Assembly (NCBI GenBank): GCA_963704815.1
Contig: CAVPHU010000005.1
Location: 62,001-126,000, forward strand
Source of the DNA: DATKWD01 sp963704815
GTDB taxonomy: Bacteria > Actinomycetota > Acidimicrobiia > Acidimicrobiales > Salinilacustritrichaceae
Direction: 5' to 3'
DNA length: 64,000 nucleotides
Position 1 is the first letter of the stretch; each line of letters opens with the position of its first letter. The translations under genes were made by a program, and so were the position numbers. This document shows positions 36,871-45,132 of this stretch, piece after piece. The notes beneath the pieces were generated by a model. The model made no database searches. It saw nothing but the letters and a program-made list of their open reading frames with translations, and was not told the origin of the DNA.

Positions 36871-36939
36871 GGTTCTCCCTGAGTTCTCGACCCGTTGTCG
36901 ACCATCCAGGTCTAGCAACCTCGCCGAGCCCTCGCCGCC

Positions 36940-36985
36940 GAATCCGACGAGGCGGCGGCCGGTCGACCGCTTCGTCGTCGGATTC
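36940..36985. promoter_or_regulatory. inverted repeat upstream of the FadE30-like gene
   Basis: GAATCCGACGA at 36940-36950 and TCGTCGGATTC at 36975-36985 are perfect complements separated by 24 bases. They lie 24 bases before the GTG of the acyl-CoA dehydrogenase gene and 70 bases before the divergent carotenoid oxygenase start. This could be an operator or a leader hairpin; the function is not known. Confidence 0.4.
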
Positions 36986-37008
36986 CCGGCTCTCGTACGA
37001 TCGGTGCC

Positions 37009-38181
37009 GTGGATCTGCGCTTCTCCGCCGACGATGTCGCCTTTCGAGCCGAGATCCGGGATTGGCTCGAGACCTCACTGGCGGGCGAGTTCGCCGTCGT
37101 CCGCGGCCGAGGTGGTCCGGGCGACGAGGGCGGCGTCGTCGACGAGCGACTGGCCTGGGAGCGACATCTCGGCGCCAGCGGATGGACCTGCGTCGGTTGG
37201 CCCACCGAACACGGCGGTCGTGGCCTGCCACTCATGCAGCAGGTCATCTTCAACGAGGAGTACGCCCGGGCCAAGGGGCCGGGCCGGCTGGGCCACATCG
37301 GCGAGACCCTCCTCGGTCCGACACTCATCGAGTTCGGCGACGACGCGCAGCGCCAACGCTTCCTGCCCGGCATCGTCGACGGCACGGAGATCTGGTGCCA
37401 GGGCTACTCCGAGCCCGACGCCGGGAGCGACCTGGCCAACGTCGGCACCCGCGCCGAGCTCGACGGCGACGAGTGGGTGATCAACGGCCAGAAGGTGTGG
37501 ACGTCGTGGGCCCAGTGGTCGCAGTGGTGCTTCGTGTTGTGCCGCACCGATCGCACCGCCGAACCCAAGCATCGAGGCATCTCGTATCTGCTGGTTCCGA
37601 TGGATCAGCCAGGGGTCGAGATCCGTCCCATTCGCCAGATCACCGGCGATGCCGACTTCAACGAGGTGTTCTTCCACGACGCCCGGACGCCGGCCGCCAA
37701 CATCGTGGGCGAGCCGAACCATGGGTGGAAGGTGGCGATGGGCACCCTCGCCTTCGAGCGCGGCGCGTCGACGCTCGGCCAGCAGCTGGGCTTCACCAAC
37801 GAGTTCGACGAGGCCGTCGAGACGGCCCGCAAGAGCGGGCGCCTCGACGATCCCGCGTTGCGCCAACGGGTGGCCGACGCATGGATCGGACTCCGGATCA
37901 TGCGCCTCAACGGCATGCGCATGCTCTCGAACCCCGATCCGCTCTCGGCCGAGGCGATGATCAGCAAGCTGTTCTGGTCGAACTGGCACCGCGACTTCGG
38001 CGAGCTGGCGGTCGACCTCGCCGGGCCCGACGCCATGACCACCGAGCCGGGGTACGAACTGACTCCCGATCAGCAGGTGTTCATGTTCAGCCGGTCCGAC
38101 ACCATCTATGCCGGGTCGAACGAGATCCAGCGCAACATCATCGGCGAGCGAGCCCTCGCTCTCCCCAAGGAGCCCCGTTGA
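37009..38181 (+). CDS. fadE30: acyl-CoA dehydrogenase, FadE30-like
   Basis: The 390-residue FAD enzyme has the family motifs WCQGYSEPDAGSDLANVGT (FAD/substrate), NGQKVWTSWAQWSQW, and the C-terminal TIYAGSNEIQRNIIGERAL. The start (DLRFSADDVAFRAEIRDWLE) and GRGGPGDEG insert resemble mycobacterial FadE30, which acts in degradation of the steroid C/D rings (HIP pathway). The next gene is IpdF-like, as in Mycobacterium tuberculosis, where Rv3560c and Rv3559c are adjacent. That context supports the assignment beyond generic acyl-CoA dehydrogenase. GTG start at 37009. The gene is 40 bases before ipdF, same strand. Confidence 0.75.
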   Translation: MDLRFSADDVAFRAEIRDWLETSLAGEFAVVRGRGGPGDEGGVVDERLAWERHLGASGWTCVGWPTEHGGRGLPLMQQVIFNEEYARAKGPGRLGHIGETLLGPTLIEFGDDAQRQRFLPGIVDGTEIWCQGYSEPDAGSDLANVGTRAELDGDEWVINGQKVWTSWAQWSQWCFVLCRTDRTAEPKHRGISYLLVPMDQPGVEIRPIRQITGDADFNEVFFHDARTPAANIVGEPNHGWKVAMGTLAFERGASTLGQQLGFTNEFDEAVETARKSGRLDDPALRQRVADAWIGLRIMRLNGMRMLSNPDPLSAEAMISKLFWSNWHRDFGELAVDLAGPDAMTTEPGYELTPDQQVFMFSRSDTIYAGSNEIQRNIIGERALALPKEPR

Positions 38182-38221
38182 CCGAACCCACCGCACCGAC
38201 CAGGCATCTTTGGTGCGCTCG

Positions 38222-39007
38222 ATGACCGTTCCTGCGCCGCCGTATCCGACTCCATCCGGGCAACTCGACGGCAAGGCGGTGGTCATCACCGCGGCCGCGG
38301 GGACCGGGATCGGCTACGCCGCCGCTCGCCGCTGCGCCGAGGAGGGTGCCACCGTGTTGTTGTCCGACCATCACGAGCGCCGCCTCGACGAGGCCGCCGA
38401 CCGTCTGGCCGAGGAGGCCGGGGTCGATCGGCCGGCCACGATCGTGTGCGACGTCACCAACGAAGACGCCGTGCAAGCCCTGATCTCGGGCTCGGTCGAC
38501 GCCCTCGGCCGGATCGACGTGCTGATCAACAACGCCGGCCTCGGCGGCGAGGTGCCGCTGGTCGACATGACCGACGAGCAGTGGAACGTGGTGCTCGACG
38601 TGACCCTCACGGGCACCATGCGCTGCACCCGCGCCGCGCTCCGCCAGATGTACGAGCAGGGCTCGGGCACGATCGTCAACAATGCGTCGGTGCTCGGCTG
38701 GCGAGCCCAGGCCGGTCAGGCGCACTACGCCGCGGCCAAGGCGGGGGTGATGGCCCTTACCCGATGCTCTGCGGTCGAGGCCGCCGAGCACGGCGTGCGG
38801 GTCAACGCGGTCGCACCCAGCCTCGCCATGCATCCGTTCCTGGCGAAGGTCACCAGCGACGAGTTGCTCGCCGAGCTCGAGGAACGCGAGGCCTACGGCC
38901 GAGGTGCCGAGCCCTGGGAGGTCGCCAACGTCATGGTGTTCCTCGCCTCGGATGCCTCGTCGTATCTCACGGGCGAAGTGATCTCGGTCAGCAGCCAGCA
39001 CGCGTAG
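38222..39007 (+). CDS. ipdF: steroid-ring degradation dehydrogenase IpdF (SDR family)
   Basis: The 261-residue short-chain dehydrogenase has the cofactor loop TAAAGTGIGYAAARR, NNAGLGG, and active site Ser/Tyr/Lys in NNASVLGWRAQAGQAHYAAAK. The phrases SDHHERRL, ASVLGWRAQ, MALTRCSA and YLTGEVISVS match what I recall of mycobacterial IpdF (Rv3559c), which oxidises a hydroxyl of the reduced HIP-CoA. ATG at 38222; the frame is open upstream but overlaps the dehydrogenase gene. Together with the FadE30-like gene before it and MaoC 10 bases after it, this makes a catabolic operon. Confidence 0.82.
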   Translation: MTVPAPPYPTPSGQLDGKAVVITAAAGTGIGYAAARRCAEEGATVLLSDHHERRLDEAADRLAEEAGVDRPATIVCDVTNEDAVQALISGSVDALGRIDVLINNAGLGGEVPLVDMTDEQWNVVLDVTLTGTMRCTRAALRQMYEQGSGTIVNNASVLGWRAQAGQAHYAAAKAGVMALTRCSAVEAAEHGVRVNAVAPSLAMHPFLAKVTSDELLAELEEREAYGRGAEPWEVANVMVFLASDASSYLTGEVISVSSQHA

Positions 39008-39017
39008 CCTCGACCAG

Positions 39018-39476
39018 ATGCTCACCGTCTTCCACGACCTCGACGAACTCCGAGCCGGTGTGGGCACCACACTGGGCCCGAGCGACTGGGTCGAGATCGA
39101 CCAGCACCGCATCGACACCTTCGCCGAAGCCACCGGCGACGACCAGTGGATCCACGTCGATCCCGAGCGGGCCGCAGCCGAATCGCCCTACGGAGGCACG
39201 ATCGCACACGGCTACCTCACCTTGTCGCTCACCAACATGCTGCTGCCCACGATCGTCGAGGTGCAGGGCGTGTCGATGGGTATCAACTACGGCGCCGCCA
39301 AGGTTCGGTTCCCCGCGCCGGTTCCGGTGGGCTCGCGGGTGCGGGTCGTGGGCGAACTGACTGCGGCCGACGAAGTGAAGGGTGGCGTGCAGACGACCAT
39401 GACGCTGACGGTCGAGATCGAGGGCGCTGCCAAACCGGGCTGCGTCGTCGAGTCACTCAGTCGCTGGATCGAGTAG
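39018..39476 (+). CDS. MaoC-like (R)-enoyl-CoA hydratase
   Basis: The 152-residue single hot-dog domain has the hydratase 2 motif FAEATGDDQWIHVDPERA (Asp and His catalytic) followed by GTIAHGYLTLSL. It would hydrate a trans-2-enoyl-CoA; in this operon the substrate may be a steroid-ring or side-chain acyl-CoA. It begins 10 bases after ipdF and is followed 7 bases on by an ATP-binding protein gene, so all four are probably transcribed together. Confidence 0.88.
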   Translation: MLTVFHDLDELRAGVGTTLGPSDWVEIDQHRIDTFAEATGDDQWIHVDPERAAAESPYGGTIAHGYLTLSLTNMLLPTIVEVQGVSMGINYGAAKVRFPAPVPVGSRVRVVGELTAADEVKGGVQTTMTLTVEIEGAAKPGCVVESLSRWIE

Positions 39477-39483
39477 CAGGCCG

Positions 39484-39999
39484 GTGTCGCTGCCCGACTT
39501 CGTCGTCGTCTCGGGCGCTCCCGGCGCCGGCAAGACCACCCTCGCCGCTCAGCTCGCCGATGCGACGGATCTCCCGCTCTTCAGCAAGGACACCATCAAG
39601 GTGGCGCTGCTCGAGTCGCTCGGGTTCGACAACGTGGAGGAGGCGCAACGCCTCGGCGCTGCGTCCATCGCCGTCCTCCTGGCCGTTGCCGCCGAGGCGG
39701 GCCGGGGGATCGTCGAGTCGGCCTGGCTCCCCGACCTCGCTCGCGCCGAGGTGGGGCGACTTCCGGGAAGCATCGTCGAGGTCCACTGCGCATGCGAACC
39801 CATCGAGGCCGAACGTCGCTACCGCGAGCGTGAGCGACACCCGGGCCACTTCGACCAGCACCGGGCGGTCGACTCGAGCCTCTGGACCGGCCCACGTGCT
39901 CAGCCGATCGGTGGGTCCTGGCCGGTCGTTGCGGTCGACACCAACGAGCCGGTGCCCATCGATCTGATCGTCGGCCTGATCGACGCTTCGGCCGACTGA
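39484..39999 (+). CDS. AAA-type ATP-binding protein / predicted kinase
   Basis: This 171-residue P-loop protein has Walker A VVSGAPGAGKTTLAAQL, then FSKDTIKVALLESLG, like small predicted kinases of the zeta-toxin/gluconate-kinase class. An Arg-rich lid region follows (ERRYRERERHPGHFDQHR). Substrate unknown. It is the last gene of the unit beginning with the FadE30-like gene; the pathway link is only by position. GTG start at 39484. Confidence 0.75.
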   Translation: MSLPDFVVVSGAPGAGKTTLAAQLADATDLPLFSKDTIKVALLESLGFDNVEEAQRLGAASIAVLLAVAAEAGRGIVESAWLPDLARAEVGRLPGSIVEVHCACEPIEAERRYRERERHPGHFDQHRAVDSSLWTGPRAQPIGGSWPVVAVDTNEPVPIDLIVGLIDASAD

Positions 40000-40073
40000 T
40001 CCTCGGACCGCCCAGCTCGATCTGGGGGATCGGCCCCATCGACCCGACCACCGTTCGATCCGATCATGCTGGG

Positions 40074-40688
40074 GTGCCCATCCCGAAGCTCCGCCTCGTC
40101 GCCCTCGCGCTCCTCGCTGCCCTGCTGGCCGGCTGCGAGACCGAGCAGGAGGCGGTGCCGTTGGCGCTCAGCGTCCCGGTGGCGCTGATCCTGCTCATCG
40201 CGCTGCCGGTGTGCTGGATCGGGGGGCATCTGCTCGTTCGCGAGCTGGGCCGCCGCGTCGGCCGCCGCCACCTGGCACCGAGCCCGGAGCTGCGCCTCCG
40301 GTGGTCCGGGCTCACCGCCGCACTCGCCGTTGCGCCAGTCGCCGCCGTGGCCGTGTTCGGCTGGCCGGTCACGTGCTGGTACGTGGCGACGAGCTACCGC
40401 GAGCCCACCTACGAGTTGTTCGCCTGGGAGGGGATCGTCGTGATCTCCGCGATCATGGGAGCCCTCATCGGCATCCTCGGCATCGTGTCGACCCTCGTCG
40501 GCCAAGGACTCGTGTCCGGACGTCGCCGAACGGTCATCGCCGCCCGAATCGTGCTGGGCCTCGTCACCATCGGCCTGTTGCTGGTCGGCTGGATCGGGCT
40601 GATCTGGCTTCCTGCGCTCCTGCTGTCGTTCGTCGCGGACACGTCTCGGACGACCTCCGAGCAGCCTCAGCTGATGTCTTCGAGGTGA
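40074..40688 (+). CDS. membrane protein, unknown function
   Basis: The 204-residue protein starts with a signal-like segment (KLRLVALALLAALLAGC), possibly a lipoprotein signal with Cys, then has four or five more hydrophobic helices (about residues 30-52, 82-105, 120-145, 160-190). I recognise no family. Its last 22 bases overlap the end of the convergent histidine phosphatase gene. GTG start at 40074 directly after a short spacer from the kinase-like gene. Confidence 0.6.
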   Translation: MPIPKLRLVALALLAALLAGCETEQEAVPLALSVPVALILLIALPVCWIGGHLLVRELGRRVGRRHLAPSPELRLRWSGLTAALAVAPVAAVAVFGWPVTCWYVATSYREPTYELFAWEGIVVISAIMGALIGILGIVSTLVGQGLVSGRRRTVIAARIVLGLVTIGLLLVGWIGLIWLPALLLSFVADTSRTTSEQPQLMSSR

Positions 40689-41344
40689 GCGGCATCGTTG
40701 AGCCGCATCAGCCGCCACTGACCCACTGGTCGCCACCACTCCTCGTCGGGCTCGGGCCGGAACCACTCGGTGAGCGACGCATTCGAGATGCTGAAGCTCA
40801 GGTGCTCGCCGTGATGCGACAACCCGCCGAAGGCGATGACCGACTGTTCGACGACTCCGCCGTGACACGCCACGACGACCGTCTGGCCTTCGTGTGCGGC
40901 GGCGATGCGGTGCAACCCGCGGCCGACTCGGTGGGTGAAGTCGGCCCAGCTCTCGCTGCCCGGAAAGCGGGTGTCGTGCGGCGTCCAACGGTCGAGCGGC
41001 GGGAAGCGGGCTTCGACCTCGTCCCAGCCCAGACCGTCGATCTCGGGACCCGGGTCCCACTCCTTCACGTCGGGATCGATGATCAGGTCGTGCCCACCGA
41101 GCGAGGCTGCGAGGATCTCGCCGGTCTCGATGGCGCGCGGCAGCGTCGAGGCGTAGATGGCGTCGACGGTGTCGAGTTCGGCGGTGCGCTCGAGGCGTTG
41201 GCCCAGGCTCTTCACCTGGAGCCGGCCGAGCTCGGACAGCCCGGTGCAGCCCGTGTCGCCGCCGATGACGTGGTCGACCGCGACCTGGGCCTCGCCATGG
41301 CGAACGAGCACGATTCGGGTCACCTCCGCGACGGTACCTGCCAT
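40667..41344 (-). CDS. histidine phosphatase family protein (phosphoglycerate mutase-like)
   Basis: This is a 225-residue protein of the RHG family: IVLVRHGEAQVA gives the catalytic phospho-His loop, STLPRAIETGEIL the second Arg, and VVVACHGGVVEQS the second His. Members act as broad-specificity phosphatases on small phosphorylated metabolites. I chose the ATG at 41344 (MAGTVAEVTRIVLVRHG); a GTG eight codons later is also possible. A strong hairpin lies 27 bases upstream. The gene ends inside the convergent membrane protein gene. Confidence 0.82.
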   Translation of the reverse strand: MAGTVAEVTRIVLVRHGEAQVAVDHVIGGDTGCTGLSELGRLQVKSLGQRLERTAELDTVDAIYASTLPRAIETGEILAASLGGHDLIIDPDVKEWDPGPEIDGLGWDEVEARFPPLDRWTPHDTRFPGSESWADFTHRVGRGLHRIAAAHEGQTVVVACHGGVVEQSVIAFGGLSHHGEHLSFSISNASLTEWFRPEPDEEWWRPVGQWRLMRLNDAAHLEDIS

Positions 41345-41370
41345 CCCGCACCAACCATCATCCGATTCCT

Positions 41371-41407
41371 TGCTGCTGGATGACCACTGTGTGGTCATCC
41401 AGCAGCA
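41371..41407 (-). terminator. perfect 17-bp hairpin between DUF1295 and phosphatase genes
   Basis: TGCTGCTGGATGACCAC at 41371-41387 and GTGGTCATCCAGCAGCA at 41391-41407 are exact complements with a three-base loop. The hairpin lies 62 bases downstream of the DUF1295 stop on the minus strand and just before the phosphatase start. No U-tract follows in either direction. I read it as a factor-independent or hairpin-only terminator, but an element of mobile origin is also possible. Confidence 0.6.
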
Positions 41408-41468
41408 GAGAACCGAGGTGCGCTCACGACTGGCGTGGGCGACCGCCCGCAGCTCCACGGGGTCTTTT

Positions 41469-42341
41469 CTAGGGACGTTTCGGCGGGAACGGGACGAGTG
41501 CGCTGGTTCGGGCCTCGTAGTCCGCGAAGGCGGGGCGGCGCTCGCGGCTGCGATCGTCGAGCATCGGGATGCTGGCGAAGACGAACATCGCGAGCATCGC
41601 CAACGGGCCGACGACGGTCCACCACCAGCCGGCGTCTGCCGCGACGCCGAAGAGCCACAACGACACCCAGAAGGCCAGTTCGCCGAAGTAGTTGGGGTGG
41701 CGGCTGTAGCGCCAGAGCCCGGTCTGCATGATCTCGCCCGGCCGCTTGGTGCGGCCGAATCGCCGCATCTGCTCGTCGGCCACGAATTCGATCACGCTCG
41801 CTCCGATGCCGACGATCAGCGCCAGCCAGTCGAGCACGTTGATGCCGTTGCTGCCCTCCGACAGCGCCGATCGCAGCGGAAGGAGGCCGACGAAGACGAT
41901 GAGTGTCGGGAAGAGCATGACGCTGGTGAAGCGCATCACGTGCTTGGGACCGTTGTCGTAGAGCCGGGTGTAGCGCCAGTCCTCGTGGGCGAGCCCGGGC
42001 CAGTCTCGCGCCCAGTTCGAGGTCAGGCGAATGGCCCACACGAGGACCACGATCATCACGAGGGCCTGGCGGGTCCCGTCGGCGGTCGGCTCGGCGGTGG
42101 CGATCCAGTACCAGGCGACCAGCGGCGGGGCCACGCTCCAGTAGGCGTCGTAGAGCGACCCGTTGTCGGCGATGGTGCCGGCCACGAAGATGACGACCGT
42201 CGCCACCAGGTCGGCCACGAGCGCGGTGACGAGCGGCGAGTCGTCGCCCATCGCAACCGCGACTCCGTACGCAACGCCGGTCGCAACGACATACGCGATC
42301 GTCACGAAGCCGAACGAAGCTCCCCGACCGAGCGACCTCAT
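41469..42341 (-). CDS. DUF1295 membrane protein, steroid 5-alpha-reductase-like fold
   Basis: This 290-residue membrane protein has about seven helices and the C-terminal DUF1295 signature QTGLWRYSRHPNYFGELAFW, shared with steroid 5-alpha-reductases and isoprenylcysteine methyltransferases. The family reduces or methylates lipid-like substrates using NADPH or SAM. Its position beside steroid-ring genes is suggestive but no direct evidence. ATG at 42341; the gap upstream contains an inverted pair of dispersed repeats. Confidence 0.75.
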   Translation of the reverse strand: MRSLGRGASFGFVTIAYVVATGVAYGVAVAMGDDSPLVTALVADLVATVVIFVAGTIADNGSLYDAYWSVAPPLVAWYWIATAEPTADGTRQALVMIVVLVWAIRLTSNWARDWPGLAHEDWRYTRLYDNGPKHVMRFTSVMLFPTLIVFVGLLPLRSALSEGSNGINVLDWLALIVGIGASVIEFVADEQMRRFGRTKRPGEIMQTGLWRYSRHPNYFGELAFWVSLWLFGVAADAGWWWTVVGPLAMLAMFVFASIPMLDDRSRERRPAFADYEARTSALVPFPPKRP

Positions 42342-42344
42342 CCG

Positions 42345-42396
42345 ATTTCCACAGCGCAGGCGTCGCGATGCTCGTGACGCTCGCGCACGAGAACTC
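42345..42396 (-). repeat. interspersed repeat copy R3 (inverted partner of R2)
   Basis: Read on the minus strand: TTCTCGTGCGCGAGCGTCAC, then GAGCATCGCGACGCC, then TGCGCTGTGGAAATCGG. Together with R2 (42418-42474) it forms a large imperfect inverted repeat with a central spacer of about 20 bases, filling the whole gap between the DUF1295 and lipid-transfer/thiolase genes. A third copy (R1) lies before ipdA at 50041. Confidence 0.7.
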
Positions 42397-42417
42397 GCAC
42401 CCGTCGCGTCGCCCGAG

Positions 42418-42474
42418 AACTCTCGTGCACGTGCGTCACGAATTCCGTGACATTGGCGCTGTGGAAACGGGGGT
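42418..42474 (+). repeat. interspersed repeat copy R2
   Basis: Plus-strand reading: ACTCTCGTGCACGTGCGTCAC, then GAATTCCGTGACATT, then GGCGCTGTGGAAACGGGGGT. About 42 of 57 positions match R1 at 50041-50097 and most match the complement of R3. The repeat ends exactly at the thiolase stop codon. It is REP/BIME-like in size and placement; no transposase is nearby. Confidence 0.7.
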
Positions 42475-43677
42475 TCACGTGGACAACAGGACCGAGCTGC
42501 CGTGGCCGAACAGGCCCTGGTTGGCGGTGATGCCGGTCGTCGCGCCTTCGACCTGACGACCCGTCGCCTGGCCTCGGAGCTGCCAGGTGACCTCGCACAC
42601 CTGCGCCAGCGCCTGTGCCGGGACGGCCTCGCCGAAGCATCCGAGGCCGCCGCTGGGGTTGACCGGGATGCGGCCGCCGATGCTCGTGTCGCCGTCGTTC
42701 AACAACCGCTCGGCCTCGCCTTCCTTGCAGAGCCCGATGTTCTCGTACCAATCGAGCTCGAGAGCTGATGACAGGTCGTAGACCTCGGCCAGGCTGAGCT
42801 CGTCGGGGCCGATGCCCGACTCCTCGTAGGCCGCGGCGGCGATCGAGTCCTTGAACGTCAGCTCGGGCGGGGCGAGTGCGGCGGCCGAGTCGGTCGAGAA
42901 GTTGGGCATCTCGATGATCGTCTGCGGGAACCGGGGCGTGACCGTCGAGATGGCCCGGATGCGCACCGACGGATTGTTCGCGGTGTGCTTGGCCGCGAAC
43001 TCCTTGCTGGCGATCACAACCGCAGCCGCACCGTCGGACGTCGCGCAGATGTTGAGCAGCCGGAGCGGGTCGGCGACCATCGGGCTGTTGAGGACGTCCT
43101 CCTCGGTGAACAACTTCTTGTAGCGGGCGTTGGGATTCTCGAAGCCGTGTCTGGCGTTCTTCACCTTCACCTTGGCGAAGTCGGCCTCGGTCGCGCCGTA
43201 GAGCGCCATACGCCGGCGGGCGTAGAGCCCGAAGTAGGTCGGGTTGGTGGCGCCGAGCAGCCGGAACCGCAGCCAATCCGGGTCGTCGGGCTGGTCGACG
43301 TTCGAGGTCGGGGCGAGGAAACCCTTGGGTGTCGTATCGGCGCCGACGACCAGCGCGACATCGCAGAGACCGGCGAGGATGCGGGTCCTGGCCGACTCGA
43401 GCGCGGTCGCGCCCGACGCACAGGCGGCGTAGCTGGTCGAAACGCGGGCGCCGTTCCAGCCGAGCGCCTGGACCATCGTGGCCCCGGCCACGTAGCCGGC
43501 ATAGCCGTTGCGCACGGTCTCGCCGCCGGCGACGAACTGGATGTCGGTCCAGGCCACGCCCGCGTCGTCGAGCGCCTTCTTGGCTGCGTCGACGCCGTAC
43601 TCGACGAAGTTCTGGCCCCACTTGCCCCAGGGGTGCATCCCGACCCCGAGAACGGCAACGTCATGATCGGACGTCAT
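42475..43677 (-). CDS. thiolase-fold lipid-transfer (SCP-x/Ltp-like) protein
   Basis: The 400-residue thiolase superfamily protein has the nucleophilic-Cys region YAACASGATALESARTRI and the C-terminal NPSGGLGCFGEAVPAQALAQ, where the usual GHP is changed. Proteins of this group (Ltp2-like) work as aldolases or thiolases only together with a DUF35 OB-fold partner. A DUF35 gene lies 115 bases upstream on the same strand, so this is a likely two-subunit enzyme, possibly a retro-aldolase for steroid side chains. ATG at 43677 (MTSDHDVAVLGVGMHPWG). Confidence 0.78.
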   Translation of the reverse strand: MTSDHDVAVLGVGMHPWGKWGQNFVEYGVDAAKKALDDAGVAWTDIQFVAGGETVRNGYAGYVAGATMVQALGWNGARVSTSYAACASGATALESARTRILAGLCDVALVVGADTTPKGFLAPTSNVDQPDDPDWLRFRLLGATNPTYFGLYARRRMALYGATEADFAKVKVKNARHGFENPNARYKKLFTEEDVLNSPMVADPLRLLNICATSDGAAAVVIASKEFAAKHTANNPSVRIRAISTVTPRFPQTIIEMPNFSTDSAAALAPPELTFKDSIAAAAYEESGIGPDELSLAEVYDLSSALELDWYENIGLCKEGEAERLLNDGDTSIGGRIPVNPSGGLGCFGEAVPAQALAQVCEVTWQLRGQATGRQVEGATTGITANQGLFGHGSSVLLST

Positions 43678-43792
43678 GTCCGCTCCCCGGCCGCTCGGGC
43701 CGCAGCTGGCCGGTCTCCTCGTGCCTCGTCGACCTCGCATCGCGCGGGGACTTCGGCATCGATACACGTCTGGCTGTTGGTGGGATCAGTCC

Positions 43793-44224
43793 TCACAGCT
43801 TCCTCGGCTTCCAGCGGTAGATGGTGCGTTCGGTTCCGTCGTCCTCGACGTAGAGCGTCTCGATGACGACCTCGACCTCGGTGCCGACGTCGAGATCGTC
43901 GACCGAGTAGCCGTCGGCGACCTGGCCGAGGATCACCATGGCCTCGTCGGCGAGTTCGACCGCGGCGATGGCGAAGGGCTCGTAGTCGTCGGCCGCGATG
44001 TAGGGCGGCGGCGGTTGGTACTGGGCATCGGTGTAGCTCCAGACCTTGCCGACCCGAGACAGCTCGGCATCGCCGAGGTCGGTCGAGAAGCACTCGGGGT
44101 TGCGGCACACGCCGGTGGTCTTCGGGAAGAACACCGTGCCGCACGCGCCGCAGCGGGTGCCGATCAGGCGGGGTTCGTCTCCGGTGGTGAACCAGCCGTC
44201 GATGGCTGGGGTGGCGGTCGGCAC
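43793..44224 (-). CDS. DUF35 OB-fold protein with Zn ribbon (ChsH2-like partner)
   Basis: The 143-residue protein has a rubredoxin-like zinc ribbon (CGACGTVFFPKTTGVCRNPEC), then an OB fold (SRVGKVWSYTDAQYQPPPPY, ending EDDGTERTIYRWKPRK). DUF35 proteins bind acyl-CoA and activate partner thiolase/aldolase subunits, as ChsH2 does with Ltp2 in cholesterol side-chain removal. It is the first gene of a unit with the thiolase-fold gene. A palindromic operator candidate at 44242-44256 lies just before the start. Confidence 0.85.
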   Translation of the reverse strand: MPTATPAIDGWFTTGDEPRLIGTRCGACGTVFFPKTTGVCRNPECFSTDLGDAELSRVGKVWSYTDAQYQPPPPYIAADDYEPFAIAAVELADEAMVILGQVADGYSVDDLDVGTEVEVVIETLYVEDDGTERTIYRWKPRKL

Positions 44225-44241
44225 AGGCGGCTCCTCGTGAT

Positions 44242-44256
44242 CTGACGCGGCGTCAG
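44242..44256. promoter_or_regulatory. palindromic operator candidate CTGACG-core-CGTCAG
   Basis: CTGACGCGGCGTCAG is a perfect palindrome around a central G. It sits between the divergent DUF35 (start 44224) and thioesterase (start 44276) genes, where it could repress both. The same half-sites with another core (CTGACGGACCGTCAG) lie between SDR and echA20 at 49247-49265. The shape fits a TetR-family operator. Confidence 0.6.
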
Positions 44257-44275
44257 GCTAGTTACCTTTGTCGCC

Positions 44276-44693
44276 GTGGACCTCCCCGAACCCGTCGTGT
44301 CGATCGAGGAACTCGCGGCATTCCTCGAGGAAGCGTTCCCGCGAGCCGATGCGGGCGTACCGGGTGGAGGCGTTCACCGACACCGGATGCCGCCTCCGCC
44401 AACCGGTCGACGAGGGCAACACCCGCCCCGGGGGCACGATCAGTGGGCCGACGATGATGGGCCTCGCCGATGCCGCAGCCTGGCTGGCGACGCTGAGCCG
44501 CATCGGCATCGTCCCGCTGGCCGTCACCTCGAACCTGACGATCAACTTCCTCGCCAAACCCGGTCTGGCCGATCTGGTCGCCGAGGCCGAACTGCTGCGG
44601 CTGAGCACACGCTCGAGCGTCACCGAGGTGAGGATCTTCAGCGACGACATCCTCGTCGCCCAGGCAACGGTCGGCTACTCGATTCCGGCCTGA
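44276..44693 (+). CDS. PaaI-type acyl-CoA thioesterase (frameshifted)
   Basis: After repair this is a hot-dog thioesterase of about 138 residues. VDLPEPVVSIEELAAFLEEAFPRAD joins to RAYRVEAFTDTGCRL and NTRPGGTISGPTMMGLADAA, which is the PaaI catalytic loop and helix. It then reads ITSNLTINFLAKP-like (VTSNLTINFLAKPG) to the end. One extra g near 44351 breaks the frame. The gene would hydrolyse acyl-CoA esters. It is divergent from the DUF35/thiolase unit, sharing the palindromic operator candidate. Confidence 0.78.
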
Positions 44694-44708
44694 CCCGCCG
44701 ATTCACGT

Positions 44709-45098
44709 TCAGCTGAGCTCGGCTTCCACTTGGCGAGCCAGAGTCTTCGGCGCGGTCAACAGGTAGGCGTCGGTGAGCAGTTCGCGGATCTCGTCGAAGT
44801 CGATCTCGCCGAGGTCGAGGTAGAGGCCGATCCAGCCGTGTTGGGTCATGTAGGGCGGCAGGAAGAATCGGTCCGGGTCCTCGGCCACCAGCGCGTGGTT
44901 GTCACCCTTGGCCGCCTTGCACTGCAGCGCCACCCGCCCGTCGCCGTGGTGGTCGATGAGGTGATAGCCGAACTTCTTCTTCCGCACGAGAAGCGCCGTG
45001 TGCTGGCTCGTCTGCGACTGATGGGAGGTCTCGGGGAAGTCCGCGATGATGCCGACGATCTCGGACAGGCCGATCGGTGTGAGTCCGGAATCTTGCAT
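44709..45098 (-). CDS. MmcQ/YjbR family protein
   Basis: The 129-residue protein has the CyaY-like MmcQ/YjbR fold: LLVRKKKFGYHLIDHHGDGRVALQCKA and QHGWIGLYLDLGEIDFDEIRELLTDAYLLTAPK are typical of the family, which binds DNA or has unknown function. It stands alone, convergent with the thioesterase gene and divergent from a GNAT gene. ATG at 45098. Confidence 0.8.
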   Translation of the reverse strand: MQDSGLTPIGLSEIVGIIADFPETSHQSQTSQHTALLVRKKKFGYHLIDHHGDGRVALQCKAAKGDNHALVAEDPDRFFLPPYMTQHGWIGLYLDLGEIDFDEIRELLTDAYLLTAPKTLARQVEAELS

Positions 45099-45132
45099 GC
45101 ATCGAGCCTCGCACGCCTCCTACGTTGCGTCG

